Source: Olsenella profusa DSM 13989 (GTDB lineage Bacteria > Actinomycetota > Coriobacteriia > Coriobacteriales > Atopobiaceae). From it: a stretch of DNA of 64,000 nucleotides. The position numbers and the translations under genes were made by a program. The stretch is from assembly GCF_030811115.1 (NCBI RefSeq), contig NZ_JAUSQK010000001.1, positions 2,418,001 to 2,482,000 on the forward strand. The letters are read 5' to 3'. The notes beneath the pieces were generated by a model that was not told where the DNA came from, searched no databases, and saw only the letters and a program-made list of their open reading frames with translations. Every line of letters starts with the position of its first letter. Within the stretch, counting starts at the first letter, position 1. Below are positions 1 to 8,467 of this stretch, in pieces.

Positions 1-102
1 ATCCACCATCCCTGACTCCCAGAGGCCCTGGGCCATCGTGAGCTCGTAGAGGTCCGTGTTGAGCGCGACGTCGCTCGGATGGGTGCCATCGGTGAGTGCC
101 AT
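1..102 (-). CDS. pncB: Nicotinate phosphoribosyltransferase, N-terminal fragment (partial at left edge)
   Basis: Only the first 34 codons lie in the window; the gene continues off the left edge. The fragment reads MALTDG..., then NTDLYELTMAQGLWESG, which is the conserved start of nicotinate phosphoribosyltransferases (TDLYELTMAQ near the N-terminus). The enzyme makes nicotinate mononucleotide from nicotinate and PRPP in NAD salvage. ATG at 102-100 is preceded by an AGGGGA ribosome site. The catalytic region is outside the window, so activity cannot be judged. A degenerate NAD-synthetase homologue lies about 6 kb away on the same strand, but nothing here links the two. Confidence 0.85.
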   Translation of the reverse strand, partial: MALTDGTHPSDVALNTDLYELTMAQGLWESGMVD

Positions 103-181
103 GTGCGTGTCCCCTCTGCAGGTGGCGTACTGCCTCGGCGCAGGTGCCGCAGGCGTGCTCCCCCAAGGGTAGCACTTGGGT

Positions 182-196
182 CAAGGCTTCGCCTTG
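182..196. other. Small hairpin in the pncB upstream region
   Basis: CAAGGC-TTC-GCCTTG is a perfect 6-bp stem with a 3-base loop, in the 215-base gap between pncB and the 103-aa coiled-coil protein. A looser inverted repeat, CCCAAG...CTTGGG, lies just before it. There is no T tract on either strand. It could terminate transcription of the coiled-coil gene or sit in the pncB leader; the sequence does not decide. Confidence 0.3.
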
Positions 197-317
197 AAGG
201 CGCAGCGGCATGCCCCGCATGCGCCGGCGGGCCCTGGGCGCGTTGGATGAGGCGCGACGTGCCATCCCTGGCAGCCCCTTCCGTCTCCGACAGGGGACGG
301 ACGCGGAGAGGTCTGCC

Positions 318-629
318 CTAGTGGCCCAGCCACAGGGTCGTGAGAACCACGAGAACGATGATGGCCAGCACGATGAGGACGACCTTCTGGCCCACGGGCA
401 TCCTCAGATCGTCATCCGGTTCCATGAGCCGGGCATTCTTGGCGCGCAGGCGCGCCGCCCGCTCGTCCGCGGCCTGCTCGCGCTCCATGGCGGCGCGCTC
501 GGACTTGAGGCGCTCGAGCTCCCTGCGCTCGTGGGCCGCCTGGGCAGCCTCGGCTCGCTGGGCCCTCTCCCTGCGAAGCTCCTCCAGCTCCGCACGCTCC
601 TCATCGCTCAGTGGCGCGATGTCACGCAT
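318..629 (-). CDS. Small tail-anchored coiled-coil membrane protein
   Basis: This is a 103-aa protein of unknown function. Residues 8-70 are a run of Glu, Arg and Ala with heptad spacing, predicting one long coiled coil. After an acidic patch (EPDDDLRMP) there is one strong membrane segment (VVLIVLAIIVLVVLTTLWL) ending in a two-residue tail, so the bulk should face the cytoplasm. I chose ATG at 629 because GGGGGG sits 5-6 bases upstream; a GTG at 644 is in frame but lacks such a site. It overlaps the end of the upstream radical-SAM gene by 8 bases, so translational coupling is likely. No homologous family is recognised. Confidence 0.7.
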   Translation of the reverse strand: MRDIAPLSDEERAELEELRRERAQRAEAAQAAHERRELERLKSERAAMEREQAADERAARLRAKNARLMEPDDDLRMPVGQKVVLIVLAIIVLVVLTTLWLGH

Positions 630-1599
630 GCTGTCCCCCCTCACTTGACGGGCCTGCCATCATGGGTGCGAGCTCCGGCCCCTCGACGCCCGTGGCGTCG
701 AAGGCGGGAACGAAGCTCTCGGAAACGGTGCCTCCCTGCTGCCACCAGAGCCGCTCGAAGCCCAGGTCGTCAGCATGGTCGAGCACGCGCTCGTACTCGT
801 CGTCCGTGAGGGCTCGCGCGAGGTCCCCACCCATCCTCAGGCAGCGCCCGGTGGGTGTGTACTGGTTCATGACGGAGAGGTCCGCCTCGTTGCCACAGGC
901 CTCCCATACACGGTCGAGCACGGCGAGCGAGTCGTCCACGTGGCCTGGCATCACGAGATGGCGTACGATGATCCCCTGCTCCATGCACCCATCCGCGCCC
1001 TCGCGGCGGCCACCCCGCTCGCGCAGCGAGGCGAGCATGTGCGCAAGGGCCTCAAAGGCCACCGCGGGGTAGTCCCCCGCGCAAGAGAGCTCGCGCGCCA
1101 GCGCGGGCGAGGCGTACTTGAAGTCCGTGAGCCACACGTCCACCACGTCGGCCATGGCGTCCACCGTGGTGGGCAGCTCGTAGCCCGAGGTGTTGCACAC
1201 CACGGGAAGGCCCATCCCAGCCTCGCGTGCCAACAGTACGGCATCGCGCACCTGCGGCGCGGCGTGCAGGGGCGTCACGAGGTTGATGTTGAGCGCCCCC
1301 TGCCCCGCCAGCTCGAGCATCATCTGGGCCAGGCGCCCCACGCTCACGTCCAGGCCAAAGCCTCCCTGCGAGATGTCCTGGTTCTGACAGAACACGCAGC
1401 GCAGGGGACAGCCCGTAAAGAATATCGCACCGGAACCCGTCTCGCCCGAGATGGGCGGCTCCTCCCAGTGGTGCAGGGCCGCGCGGGCGACCCTCAACGC
1501 CGACGAGGCACCACAGAGGCCCCTCCGCCCCGCGTTGCGCAGGGCGTGGCAGCGACGCGGACAGAGCTCGCAGCGGTCGTATGCCGCATAGGTCGACAC
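622..1599 (-). CDS. Radical SAM protein, PflX/COG1313-like
   Basis: A 325-aa protein with the radical-SAM cluster motif GCPLRCVFCQN (C64-x3-C68-x2-C71). It is preceded by a Cys-rich N-terminus (C10, C13, C17, C29) typical of the PflX-type group of uncharacterised iron-sulfur proteins related to pyruvate formate-lyase activating enzyme. The family should cleave S-adenosylmethionine reductively; its substrate is unknown. The extra cysteines may hold a second metal site. The start is GTG with AGGG about 8 bases upstream, 9 bases after the dipeptidase stop codon, so it is co-transcribed with pepV. No glycyl-radical enzyme gene is nearby, which argues against assuming a Pfl partner. Confidence 0.8.
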   Translation of the reverse strand: MSTYAAYDRCELCPRRCHALRNAGRRGLCGASSALRVARAALHHWEEPPISGETGSGAIFFTGCPLRCVFCQNQDISQGGFGLDVSVGRLAQMMLELAGQGALNINLVTPLHAAPQVRDAVLLAREAGMGLPVVCNTSGYELPTTVDAMADVVDVWLTDFKYASPALARELSCAGDYPAVAFEALAHMLASLRERGGRREGADGCMEQGIIVRHLVMPGHVDDSLAVLDRVWEACGNEADLSVMNQYTPTGRCLRMGGDLARALTDDEYERVLDHADDLGFERLWWQQGGTVSESFVPAFDATGVEGPELAPMMAGPSSEGGQHA

Positions 1600-1608
1600 G
1601 ATGCGACC

Positions 1609-3036
1609 CTAGTACTCGATCCGCATGAGGCGGGCGATGGAGACGATGTAGATCTCGAGCGCCCGCCGCAGGCTCTCCTCGCTCACGGCCTCATCGGGGC
1701 CGTGCTCCGGCCCAACCCACGCCGGCACGTCCTCCGCAGGCTCATGCGGACCGAAGGCGCAGGCGCGGGGGAACATGCGCGCATAGGTGCCGCCACCGAT
1801 GACGAAGGCCTCGGACCTCCCGCCCGTGAGCTCGTCGTACGTCGTGAGCAGGCATGTGACCTCCGGCGAGGATGGGTCGGTGTAGAAGGGCTCCTTCACC
1901 TGGATGGGCTCGAACGTGGCCCCATGCTCCCGCGCCGCCTGGCAGAGCGCCTGCGCGATGGCCTCGTGCGTGGTGGCGTCGGGATAGCGTGCGTCACAGG
2001 ACTGCACGAGCCGCGCACCCTCGGTGTGGATGGTGCCACCCACGAGCGTGAGCGCGCCAAAGCGGTCGTTGGAGCTTGCGATGCCCAGGGCCGCACCGTC
2101 GTGGCCCGAGGCGCACAGCAGTCGCTCGAGCTCGAGAAAGGCGCGCTCTGCCGCAGAGCAGACGTCACTTCCCAGCAGGTAGCTGGCAAGCATGCCGATG
2201 GCATTGACGGTGCCCTCGGGCAGCGACGCATGGCCGCCCCTGCCATGGGCCGTGAGCGTGGCCAGGCCATTGCCGGCGGGCTCGGCGTCGATGCCCTCGG
2301 CGACGGGCAGCGTGCCCGCGTCCGCGCGCACCGTTGCCGTTGCAAGTCCGCAGATGGCGTTGGACACGGTGCCGCCGTCCATCGTCACGATGCGACTGTC
2401 GGGTGTGCCCAGGATGTCCCCGGACGTGAAGCGCCCCTCGAAGACGCCCTTCTCGCCACAGATGAGCGGAAAGTCGGCGTCGGGCGTGAAGGCAAAGAGG
2501 GGGGCGGGATAGTGGGCGAGGTAGTGGGCGAGGTCGCCCATGGAGGTCTCCTCCTCGGCGCCGATGAGGCAGCGCAGGGTATAGGGCAGACGCTCGCCCG
2601 TACGGGCAACCTGGCGCACGAAGAAGTGCGCCGCATAGAGCGAGAGCACGAGCGGACCCTTGTCGTCCAGGACGCCGCGACCCATGAGGAAGCCATCCCT
2701 GCGCGTCACGTCAAAGGGGCTGACCGTCCATCCCAGCCCCTCGGGCACGACGTCGCTGTGGGCAATGGTGGCAAGGTAGCGCTCGTCCGCACCGGGAAGG
2801 TCACCAAAGCCGATATAGCCATCGACATCCGTGGTGGCAAGGCCCAGGCGCCCGGCGATCGCGAGTGCGCGCGAGAGTGACGCGCGTGGGCCGGGACCCC
2901 ACGGGGCGCCCTCGGAGGCTTGGGAGAGATCCTCCACGGAGCGCACCTTCACAAGCATGCGAATGTCCGCGACGACATCCTCCCACACCTCGTCCACGTA
3001 TGCCTCGACCTCGTGCCAGAGGGCGTCATCAGCCAT
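1609..3036 (-). CDS. pepV: M20-family dipeptidase, PepV/Sapep type
   Basis: A 475-aa metallopeptidase, close to the usual PepV length of about 470. The binuclear zinc site is visible: H93-S-D95 in IAHSDVVPEG, the bridging Asp in GVLDDKGP (124/125), and the catalytic Glu pair in GAEEETSMGD (about 161/162). The family cleaves dipeptides with unblocked N-termini in the cytoplasm, finishing peptide catabolism. The lid domain lies between the two halves of the catalytic domain (roughly residues 190-370). It is the first gene of a short minus-strand run with the radical-SAM gene and the small coiled-coil gene. Confidence 0.85.
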   Translation of the reverse strand: MADDALWHEVEAYVDEVWEDVVADIRMLVKVRSVEDLSQASEGAPWGPGPRASLSRALAIAGRLGLATTDVDGYIGFGDLPGADERYLATIAHSDVVPEGLGWTVSPFDVTRRDGFLMGRGVLDDKGPLVLSLYAAHFFVRQVARTGERLPYTLRCLIGAEEETSMGDLAHYLAHYPAPLFAFTPDADFPLICGEKGVFEGRFTSGDILGTPDSRIVTMDGGTVSNAICGLATATVRADAGTLPVAEGIDAEPAGNGLATLTAHGRGGHASLPEGTVNAIGMLASYLLGSDVCSAAERAFLELERLLCASGHDGAALGIASSNDRFGALTLVGGTIHTEGARLVQSCDARYPDATTHEAIAQALCQAAREHGATFEPIQVKEPFYTDPSSPEVTCLLTTYDELTGGRSEAFVIGGGTYARMFPRACAFGPHEPAEDVPAWVGPEHGPDEAVSEESLRRALEIYIVSIARLMRIEY

Positions 3037-3132
3037 ATGCCCCTCCTTCCGTGAGACGGCATCCGCGCCACGGTAGGCAGTCTACCCCTCCGTAGGGCGA
3101 GGGCCGCCGAGGCATCGGGAAACCATATGAGA

Positions 3133-3156
3133 GGAGGCCGCACGCGTGCGGCCTCC
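3133..3156 (-). terminator. Perfect 24-bp palindrome after the cold-shock gene
   Basis: GGAGGCCGCACG followed by its exact reverse complement lies 25 bases past the csp stop codon and 97 bases before pepV. A stem this GC-rich fits an intrinsic terminator, but no T run follows on either strand, so it may act weakly or in both directions. Confidence 0.55.
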
Positions 3157-3180
3157 CATCATGCGCTATGGGCCTTTGGA

Positions 3181-3387
3181 CTAGATCCTCCTCACGTTGG
3201 AGGCCTGATCCTTGCCCTTCTCCTCGTTGCGGGTGACGTCAAACTCGACCGCCTGGCCCTCCTCGAGGGTCTTGAAGCCATCCATCTTGATCTCGGAGAA
3301 GTGAACGAACAGGTCATCGCCATCCTCACGAGAGATGAAGCCATAGCCCTTGTCTGGGTTGAACCACTTAACAGTACCCTTTGCCAT
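3181..3387 (-). CDS. csp: Cold-shock domain protein
   Basis: A 68-aa single CSD protein. Both RNA-binding motifs are intact: RNP1 KGYGFIS and RNP2 LFVHFSEI. The N-terminus [11 protein letters not shown] is the family signature. Such proteins bind single-stranded RNA and DNA and act as RNA chaperones or antiterminators, often constitutively in actinobacteria. It is flanked by its own leader and a palindrome terminator, so it is probably monocistronic. AAAGG lies about 6 bases before the ATG. Confidence 0.95.
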   Translation of the reverse strand: MAKGTVKWFNPDKGYGFISREDGDDLFVHFSEIKMDGFKTLEEGQAVEFDVTRNEEKGKDQASNVRRI

Positions 3388-3471
3388 GTCGTGCCTTTCT
3401 TCCTACCCCTAGGGGTATAAACGCTGCGCCGAGGCGCTCTAACCGTGGCGTGAGCCACGACCGCTATTCTA
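3388..3471 (-). promoter_or_regulatory. csp leader: -10 element, hairpin and 14-base palindrome
   Basis: A TAGAAT -10 match lies at 3466-3471. Downstream come a hairpin, CGTGGC-GTGA-GCCACG (3444-3459), and a perfect palindrome, TACCCCTAGGGGTA (3404-3417), just before the ribosome site. This gives a leader of about 75 bases; structured leaders are common in cold-shock genes and control translation or mRNA stability. No good -35 was found. Confidence 0.45.
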
Positions 3472-3543
3472 CCGTACGGGACGGGCCAGGGCGTTGAGTA
3501 TTTTCAAACGACAGAACAAATTGGGGCAGAGGGCCTTCAGGCA

Positions 3544-3555
3544 TGTGGCGCCACA
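3544..3555. other. 12-base palindrome downstream of the 129-aa gene
   Basis: TGTGGCGCCACA lies 17 bases past the stop codon of the minus-strand gene ending at 3572, in the gap before the csp promoter. It may be a small terminator stem. No T run follows. Confidence 0.3.
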
Positions 3556-3571
3556 GGTTGCCCACCCCTTC

Positions 3572-3961
3572 CTACAGCTGCTTGTCCAACCCTCTGAGCT
3601 CGGGGGGGACACTGTGCTCCTCGAGCCCGAACGACCCGTAGACAGCCTGGGCCTGGGCATGGCGCACCTCCGCCAGCTCACCCCTTCCCGCGGTGGCGTA
3701 GGCATCGCCCACCTTGTCGAGCGCATACCCCACATATTCCGCAACCGAGTCGCCCACACCGGAGAGCACCATCATGGTGACGAGCGAGTCGGGCGAGAGC
3801 TGCAAGGCGATCACGGGGTCGATGTCCAGCAGGCCGGCGATGGCCTCCTCGACCTCACCGGCCGCCGAGAGATCCCCCGAACCGAGCGCACGTCTGAGCG
3901 CAGAGCTGACCACCTCCACAAACTGGGCGATGAGCTCGAGCAGATAGTCGTGCTGCAACAT
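3572..3961 (-). CDS. Helical protein of unknown function (possibly DUF6483-like)
   Basis: A 129-aa soluble, acidic, probably all-helical protein beginning MLQHDYLLELIAQFVEVV. The opening (DY, then LI and a hydrophobic helix) recalls proteins labelled DUF6483 in Firmicutes and Coriobacteria, but that is from memory. No catalytic motif, signal peptide or membrane segment is visible. It lies 40 bases after ruvB on the same strand and may be the last gene of the ruvCAB run; a role in DNA repair cannot be claimed from position alone. Confidence 0.6.
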   Translation of the reverse strand: MLQHDYLLELIAQFVEVVSSALRRALGSGDLSAAGEVEEAIAGLLDIDPVIALQLSPDSLVTMMVLSGVGDSVAEYVGYALDKVGDAYATAGRGELAEVRHAQAQAVYGSFGLEEHSVPPELRGLDKQL

Positions 3962-4001
3962 GTGGTCTCCCTTTGATGGTCATGACGCTGCCCTGGGGCA
4001 C

Positions 4002-5072
4002 TCAGGCCCCGCCGCCTTCCGCGGGCGGCACGATGCCGAGATGCTCGTAAGCGAGGGCCGTGGCCTGCCTGCCCTGCGGCGTGCGGACGATGAGGCCACG
4101 CTGGATTAGGTAGGGCTCATAGACGTCCTCGAGCGTGGAGGAGTCCTCCCCCACCGCCGAGGCGATGGTGGCGAGCCCCACGGGTCGGCCACGGAACGTG
4201 CGCGTGAGCGCATCGAGGATCCTGGCATCCATCCAGTCGAGTCCCATCTCGTCTATCTCGAAGAACGAGAGGGCCTCCGCCGCGACCTCCCACGTGACGC
4301 TGCCGTCGGCGCGCACCTGGGCATAGTCACGCACGCGCTTGAGCAGGCGGTTGGCCAGGCGCGGCGTGCCGCGCGCGCGGCTGGCGATCTCCTGGGCACC
4401 TTGGTGGTCCACCTCGACGCCAAGGATGGAGGCAGAGCGCTCCACGATGCGGGCGAGCTCGTCCGTGCCGTAGTAGTCGAGCCGATACGAGATGCCAAAG
4501 CGGTCCCGCAGGGGGCCCGTGAGGAGGCCCGTGCGCGTGGTGGCCCCCACAAGGGTGAAGCATGGGATGTCCAGCCTGATGGAGCGGGCAGCCGGGCCCT
4601 TGCCGATGACGATGTCGAGGGCGAAGTCCTCCATCGCCGGATAGAGGACCTCCTCGACCTGATGGTTGAGACGGTGGATCTCGTCCACGAAGAGGACGTC
4701 CCCCTCTTCGAGATTGGTGAGGATGGCCGCGAGGTCCCCCGTGCGCGCGATGGCTGGGCCCGAGGTGGTCTTGAGGCGCGCGCCCATCTCGGTGGCGACG
4801 ACGCCGGCGAGCGTGGTCTTGCCCAGGCCCGGAGGACCCGAGAAGAGCACGTGATCCAACGTCTCATTGCGCTCCCTGGCGGCAGCGATGAGCACGCGCA
4901 GGTTGGATCGGACGCGCTCCTGGCCGATGTAGCCATCGAGCGTGGTGGGCCTCAGGCTGTGCTCGACGTCGATGTCGTCCGCCGTGAGCTCGCCGGTGAC
5001 CATGCGCTCGCGCTCGTGGGACGGGGTCCCCACGGCATCCGCAAAGAGGTCGTCATCGGGGGCCTCCCACAT
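4002..5072 (-). CDS. ruvB: Holliday junction branch-migration motor RuvB
   Basis: A 356-aa AAA+ ATPase of normal length. Walker A is GPPGLGKTT (about 79-87), Walker B is VDEIH (about 129-133), sensor 1 is GATTR (about 177-181), and RDRFG provides the arginine-finger region. The C-terminal winged helix ends [12 protein letters not shown]. Two RuvB hexamers, loaded by RuvA, pump DNA through Holliday junctions. The N-terminal 30 residues are acidic and variable. The start ATG shares one base with the ruvA stop (TGATG), so translation is coupled. Confidence 0.97.
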   Translation of the reverse strand: MWEAPDDDLFADAVGTPSHERERMVTGELTADDIDVEHSLRPTTLDGYIGQERVRSNLRVLIAAARERNETLDHVLFSGPPGLGKTTLAGVVATEMGARLKTTSGPAIARTGDLAAILTNLEEGDVLFVDEIHRLNHQVEEVLYPAMEDFALDIVIGKGPAARSIRLDIPCFTLVGATTRTGLLTGPLRDRFGISYRLDYYGTDELARIVERSASILGVEVDHQGAQEIASRARGTPRLANRLLKRVRDYAQVRADGSVTWEVAAEALSFFEIDEMGLDWMDARILDALTRTFRGRPVGLATIASAVGEDSSTLEDVYEPYLIQRGLIVRTPQGRQATALAYEHLGIVPPAEGGGA

Positions 5073-5704
5073 CAGGCACCACCTCCCAGACGCCTGAGCG
5101 CGTAGGCGATGGTCTGCTCGAGCGTGGTCGCGCCCGCCTCGTCATGCCCCTTGAGGGCAAGGTCGCACTCCTGTGGGGTAAAGCCCATGGAGAGGAGCGC
5201 CGAGGTGGCCTCCTCGGCAGTCGATTCGGACGCATCGGGCTGGGATGGCGCACCGGATGGCACGTCCTGGCCGCCAGTCAACCCCCGCAACGTGGCGTCC
5301 TTGGCAAACACGTCAGAGAGCTCCATGAGCAGGCGCTGTGCCTTCTTCTTGCCCACACCGGGCACCTGGGCCATGCGACTGACGTCCTGCATCGTGACGA
5401 TGGTGGCCAGCGCCGCCGGGGCGAAGGAGGAGAGGACGGCAAGGGCAAGCTTGGGTCCCACGCCAGAGATGGTGATGAGCCTGTCGAAGACGGCGCGTTC
5501 GTCGTCGGAGGCAAAGCCATAGAGCTCCATGGCATTCTCCTTCACGACCATGCGTGTGAGGAGGGTGATGCCGGCGCTGCCCGCCTGTGGCAGCGCGGCC
5601 ACAGTGGTGGCCGAGACGCCTAGGACAAAGCCGATGCCGCCGACATCGAGCACGACAGACGTTGGAGACACGTCCACGAGCGATCCAGTGAGCTGGGAAA
5701 TCAT
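5072..5704 (-). CDS. ruvA: Holliday junction recognition protein RuvA
   Basis: A 210-aa protein starting [12 protein letters not shown]. An N-terminal OB fold is followed by two helix-hairpin-helix elements ([10 protein letters not shown] and [11 protein letters not shown]) that grip the junction. After a flexible acidic linker (about 140-165), the C-terminal domain ([15 protein letters not shown]...) contacts RuvB. The ATG at 5704 overlaps the ruvC stop as ATGA; upstream codons in this frame are the antisense of ruvC and were discounted. Middle gene of the ruvC-ruvA-ruvB operon. Confidence 0.96.
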   Translation of the reverse strand: MISQLTGSLVDVSPTSVVLDVGGIGFVLGVSATTVAALPQAGSAGITLLTRMVVKENAMELYGFASDDERAVFDRLITISGVGPKLALAVLSSFAPAALATIVTMQDVSRMAQVPGVGKKKAQRLLMELSDVFAKDATLRGLTGGQDVPSGAPSQPDASESTAEEATSALLSMGFTPQECDLALKGHDEAGATTLEQTIAYALRRLGGGA

Positions 5705-6363
5705 TGCGTGCTCCTCCTGCTCTGCCGCGCCCGGGACACAGCCGGACGCGCCTGGGGGCCTGCCGAGCGCAGCGCCACCGCCGCTGCCGTGGCGGCGGCG
5801 GTCTCCTCGCTGGCCCGTTTGCGTGCCTGGTCGCGTTGCGCCTGCTCGGCCTCGAAGACCGCGACGGAGGCAACGTTGCGGGCGACGCGCTGGGTGGTGG
5901 TGAGGTTGGCATGGCACACCGCCGCCGCGAGCGCGTCGGCACAGTGGTCGGGGCGTGGGTCGTGGTCGAGGGAGAGGATGGTGCGCACCATGAAGATGAC
6001 CTGGCGCTTGTCGGCAGAGCCCGTACCCACCACGGCCTGCTTGATCTGCATGGGGGTGTACTCCCCCATCTGCAGCCCCGCCTCGGCGCACGCGACGATG
6101 GCGGCACCGCGCGCGTGTGCCGTCGCGATGGCGGAGCGCGTGTTCTCGCCAAAGAAGACCTTCTCTATGGCGAGCTCTGAAGGTGCGTAGGCGACGATGA
6201 CCCGCGAGACCTCGTCGTAGATCCTCCCCAGACGGCGTGCGAGGTCGAGAGACGTGTCACTTGCGATGCACCCATAGGCGCGCGTCCGGCAGGTCGCACC
6301 ACGCGTCTCGATGATCCCCCAGCCCGTATGGGCGAGGCCTGGGTCTATGCCGAGGATAACCAT
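5701..6363 (-). CDS. ruvC: Crossover junction endodeoxyribonuclease RuvC
   Basis: A 220-aa resolvase with an RNase-H fold. Acidic residues D7 (GIDPGLAHTGWG), E67 (LAIEKVFFG) and D143 (ADALAAAVCH) are present. The fourth ligand position holds H140 rather than the Asp of E. coli; a His at this place is known in Thermus RuvC, so activity is expected. The last 60 residues form an Ala/Arg-rich tail beyond the usual end, probably disordered and DNA-binding. AGGGAG precedes the ATG. The promoter region carries an SOS-box match. Confidence 0.95.
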   Translation of the reverse strand: MVILGIDPGLAHTGWGIIETRGATCRTRAYGCIASDTSLDLARRLGRIYDEVSRVIVAYAPSELAIEKVFFGENTRSAIATAHARGAAIVACAEAGLQMGEYTPMQIKQAVVGTGSADKRQVIFMVRTILSLDHDPRPDHCADALAAAVCHANLTTTQRVARNVASVAVFEAEQAQRDQARKRASEETAAATAAAVALRSAGPQARPAVSRARQSRRSTQ

Positions 6364-6382
6364 GCGTCTCCCTCTGCGGACA

Positions 6383-6402
6383 CGAACGTCCGTTCTATGG
6401 TA
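6383..6402 (-). promoter_or_regulatory. LexA-type SOS box with -10 element in front of ruvCAB
   Basis: CGAACGTCCGTTCT (6383-6396) contains GAAC-N4-GTTC, the core recognised by Gram-positive and actinobacterial LexA. It abuts a TACCAT -10 match (6397-6402, minus strand) and ends about 20 bases before the ruvC ATG, so bound repressor would block initiation. The same TACCAT -10 occurs in the infC promoter of this window. ruvCAB is SOS-regulated in many bacteria. Confidence 0.65.
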
Positions 6403-6415
6403 GCACAGCCGGCAC

Positions 6416-8275
6416 TCAGTTCTCGGAGAAGGGATAGCGCCAGCCGGGATGGTCGTCGGTGCGACCGTCGTGCTCCGTCTCCCCCAGCTCCCGCTGGGTC
6501 ACGCTGATGTCAAGGCCCTGCGCCTGCGCGAAGTCGCGCAGCAGCGAAAGGGCCTCGGACATCTGGCGCGCGACGTCCTCCCGCGCCCCCTGCCCCAGGG
6601 GGGTGGCCCCATCAGATGGCGTCTGGGCATCGGTCGCATCCTCCTGCTGCCGCGATCGGTCAAGGTGCCGCTCGACCAGGTCCGAGAGTGTTGCCTGCAG
6701 CTCCCCCGGATGCGCGTGGGCGCCGTCACGCCAGGTCATGCCCGTGGGAAGCGCCGCCTCCCTGAGGGTGAGCGCGCCCGTGGCGAGCGTATGCGGCATC
6801 ACGAGACACAGGCCATTGGCGTCATCCAGGGCATCGAGCACATCAAGTACGAACTCGCGCGAGAACCCCGTGACGTCGATGACGTCCGCTATGGGTCGAG
6901 CGTTCTCGAGGTACTCGGCCAGCACGCGGTCAATGGCGCTCAGGCGCTCCTCGCGTTCCTGCGCACCGCGAACCGCATGTCCCCACGGATCGGGAAGATC
7001 CGCGGGCATGAGCGCCACATGCGGAATGACCGGGGAGATGGTGTTTCTGAAGTGCGCCAACGTCAGGAGATCGGAGCGATACACGTCATACAGCGGAACC
7101 ACGAAGGCCGCCGTCGCCTGGCGAGCATCGAGCCCCAGGGCGAGCGCCGTCTTGTCCTGAGATGAGAGCACGACGCCATCCAGCTCCGCTGCCCACGCGG
7201 CAAGCTGCGCCTCCACCTGGGAGGACTCGAGGACGTCCTCCGCGGACGCCCCCTGCGTGCGGGCATGCTCGGAGCGGCGGCTATCCACACGCAGGCGGGT
7301 CACCAGGTTGTCGGATGCCCGCTGTCCCGCCGCATCCGCCGCACAGAGCAGCGCGTGCACGTGCGTGGGACCGAGGGCATCCGAGGCAAGTATGGCCAGC
7401 ACCTGCGAGGACAGGGTCCCATCGAGCGCCAGCACCACCTCGGGGGCGGCGCCCGCGCGAGCGGTGAGCCCCTTGATACCCAAGGTGAGCAGCTGCCAGA
7501 GAAAGAGCCGCTCGTCAAGGACGGGGCGCTCCGGACGCGTGTCAGGGACGGCCGCACCCTCCTCGAGGGGCGCAACGAGCAGATGCTCCTCGAAGGCGGG
7601 CGCCACGGCCACGAGCCCGTCCGTCGGCGACAGCACAAAACTCCCGCCGCATGAGACCGACTCGCCGCTCACGCCCAGTGACGCCACGCCCACGACCCAG
7701 CTCCCGAGGTTGGCCGCGTCGTCCGCATAGCTGTTCTCCTCCAGGGCGGCACCCAGCAGGCTCATGGGATCGTCCATGCTCGCCCCCTCGGAGTCGAGCA
7801 GCACCACGACGTCCGCCGATGTACCCGCATAGACGATGGCATCATACTCGTCGAGGGTGCAGGCAAACTGGAACGTTCTCCCCCCATAGGACAGCACGCG
7901 CGAGCCTGGCGCGACAGGCCGCTCGGGGGTCTCCCCCATCTGGAAGCCATCGACTTCCATGTTGAGCAGGCGGACCCTGCCGTCCGCCACCAGGGCGACA
8001 TCGGCAAAGAGCGAATCCTCAAGCCCCAGGTAGACCGGTATGACACAGGGACAGGAAACGCGTTCGGAGAGGCCGCAGAGACAGCGGAAGACATCGACGT
8101 CAAAGTCCTGCTGGTCGCTCGGCCGCACGCCCTGGAAACCCGTCAGGGCGCCTGCCGAGAACAGGAGCAGGTCGACACCCTGCACCGCCGCAGCGCTCGC
8201 ATAGGAGCAGATGCGCTCCCCTGTGGTCGTGAGGTCACCGGGGCGAGTCTCGATCTGTGCGATGCCGATTCTCAT
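6416..8275 (-). CDS. Degenerate homologue of glutamine-dependent NAD+ synthetase
   Basis: A 619-aa protein with NadE layout: nitrilase-like domain (about 1-240) then ATP-pyrophosphatase-like domain (about 255-480). The framework is recognisable: MRIGIAQIETRPGD, ALTGF, SSQDKTALALG and VVPLYDVYRSDLLTLA. Key residues are gone. The nitrilase Glu of FPExALTGY is Ala41 in FSAGALTGF, the Lys region reads LLNMEVDGF, and only a Cys (C139) remains. The SGGxDS loop is DGTLSS (285-290). It therefore probably makes no NAD+. A Q-rich linker and an acidic tail (about 540-619) are extra. It lies 52 bases upstream of ruvC. AGGAAGGG precedes the ATG. Confidence 0.7.
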   Translation of the reverse strand: MRIGIAQIETRPGDLTTTGERICSYASAAAVQGVDLLLFSAGALTGFQGVRPSDQQDFDVDVFRCLCGLSERVSCPCVIPVYLGLEDSLFADVALVADGRVRLLNMEVDGFQMGETPERPVAPGSRVLSYGGRTFQFACTLDEYDAIVYAGTSADVVVLLDSEGASMDDPMSLLGAALEENSYADDAANLGSWVVGVASLGVSGESVSCGGSFVLSPTDGLVAVAPAFEEHLLVAPLEEGAAVPDTRPERPVLDERLFLWQLLTLGIKGLTARAGAAPEVVLALDGTLSSQVLAILASDALGPTHVHALLCAADAAGQRASDNLVTRLRVDSRRSEHARTQGASAEDVLESSQVEAQLAAWAAELDGVVLSSQDKTALALGLDARQATAAFVVPLYDVYRSDLLTLAHFRNTISPVIPHVALMPADLPDPWGHAVRGAQEREERLSAIDRVLAEYLENARPIADVIDVTGFSREFVLDVLDALDDANGLCLVMPHTLATGALTLREAALPTGMTWRDGAHAHPGELQATLSDLVERHLDRSRQQEDATDAQTPSDGATPLGQGAREDVARQMSEALSLLRDFAQAQGLDISVTQRELGETEHDGRTDDHPGWRYPFSEN

Positions 8276-8334
8276 GACGAACCCTTCCTGCTCGTATCGC
8301 TTCCCTCAGGATACGCCATACGACCCGGATCGTT

Positions 8335-8439
8335 GGGGCCAAGGGCCGTACGGCCCCGTCGCCGCATCGGTCCCCGCCCATCCGCAGGCCCACCGCACAC
8401 CTGCGTGAGATGGGGCCGCCGGTGTCAGGGGCCAAGGGC
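8335..8439. repeat. Short direct repeat and palindrome upstream of the NAD-synthetase homologue
   Basis: GGGGCCAAGGGC occurs at 8335-8346 and again at 8428-8439. A 14-base palindrome, GGGCCGTACGGCCC, follows the first copy (8343-8356). The 250-base gap holds the promoter of the gene starting at 8275 and the terminator of the superoxide reductase gene. I see no recognised operator. Confidence 0.3.
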
Positions 8440-8467
8440 ACCTGCCGGAGCGAGGGGCACGCCTATG

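Noticed and set aside
775-2880. Open frame of 701 codons on the plus strand across the radical-SAM and pepV genes
   Set aside because: It is the antisense shadow of two convincing minus-strand genes in GC-rich DNA; the translation is low-complexity His/Arg/Gly with no domain.
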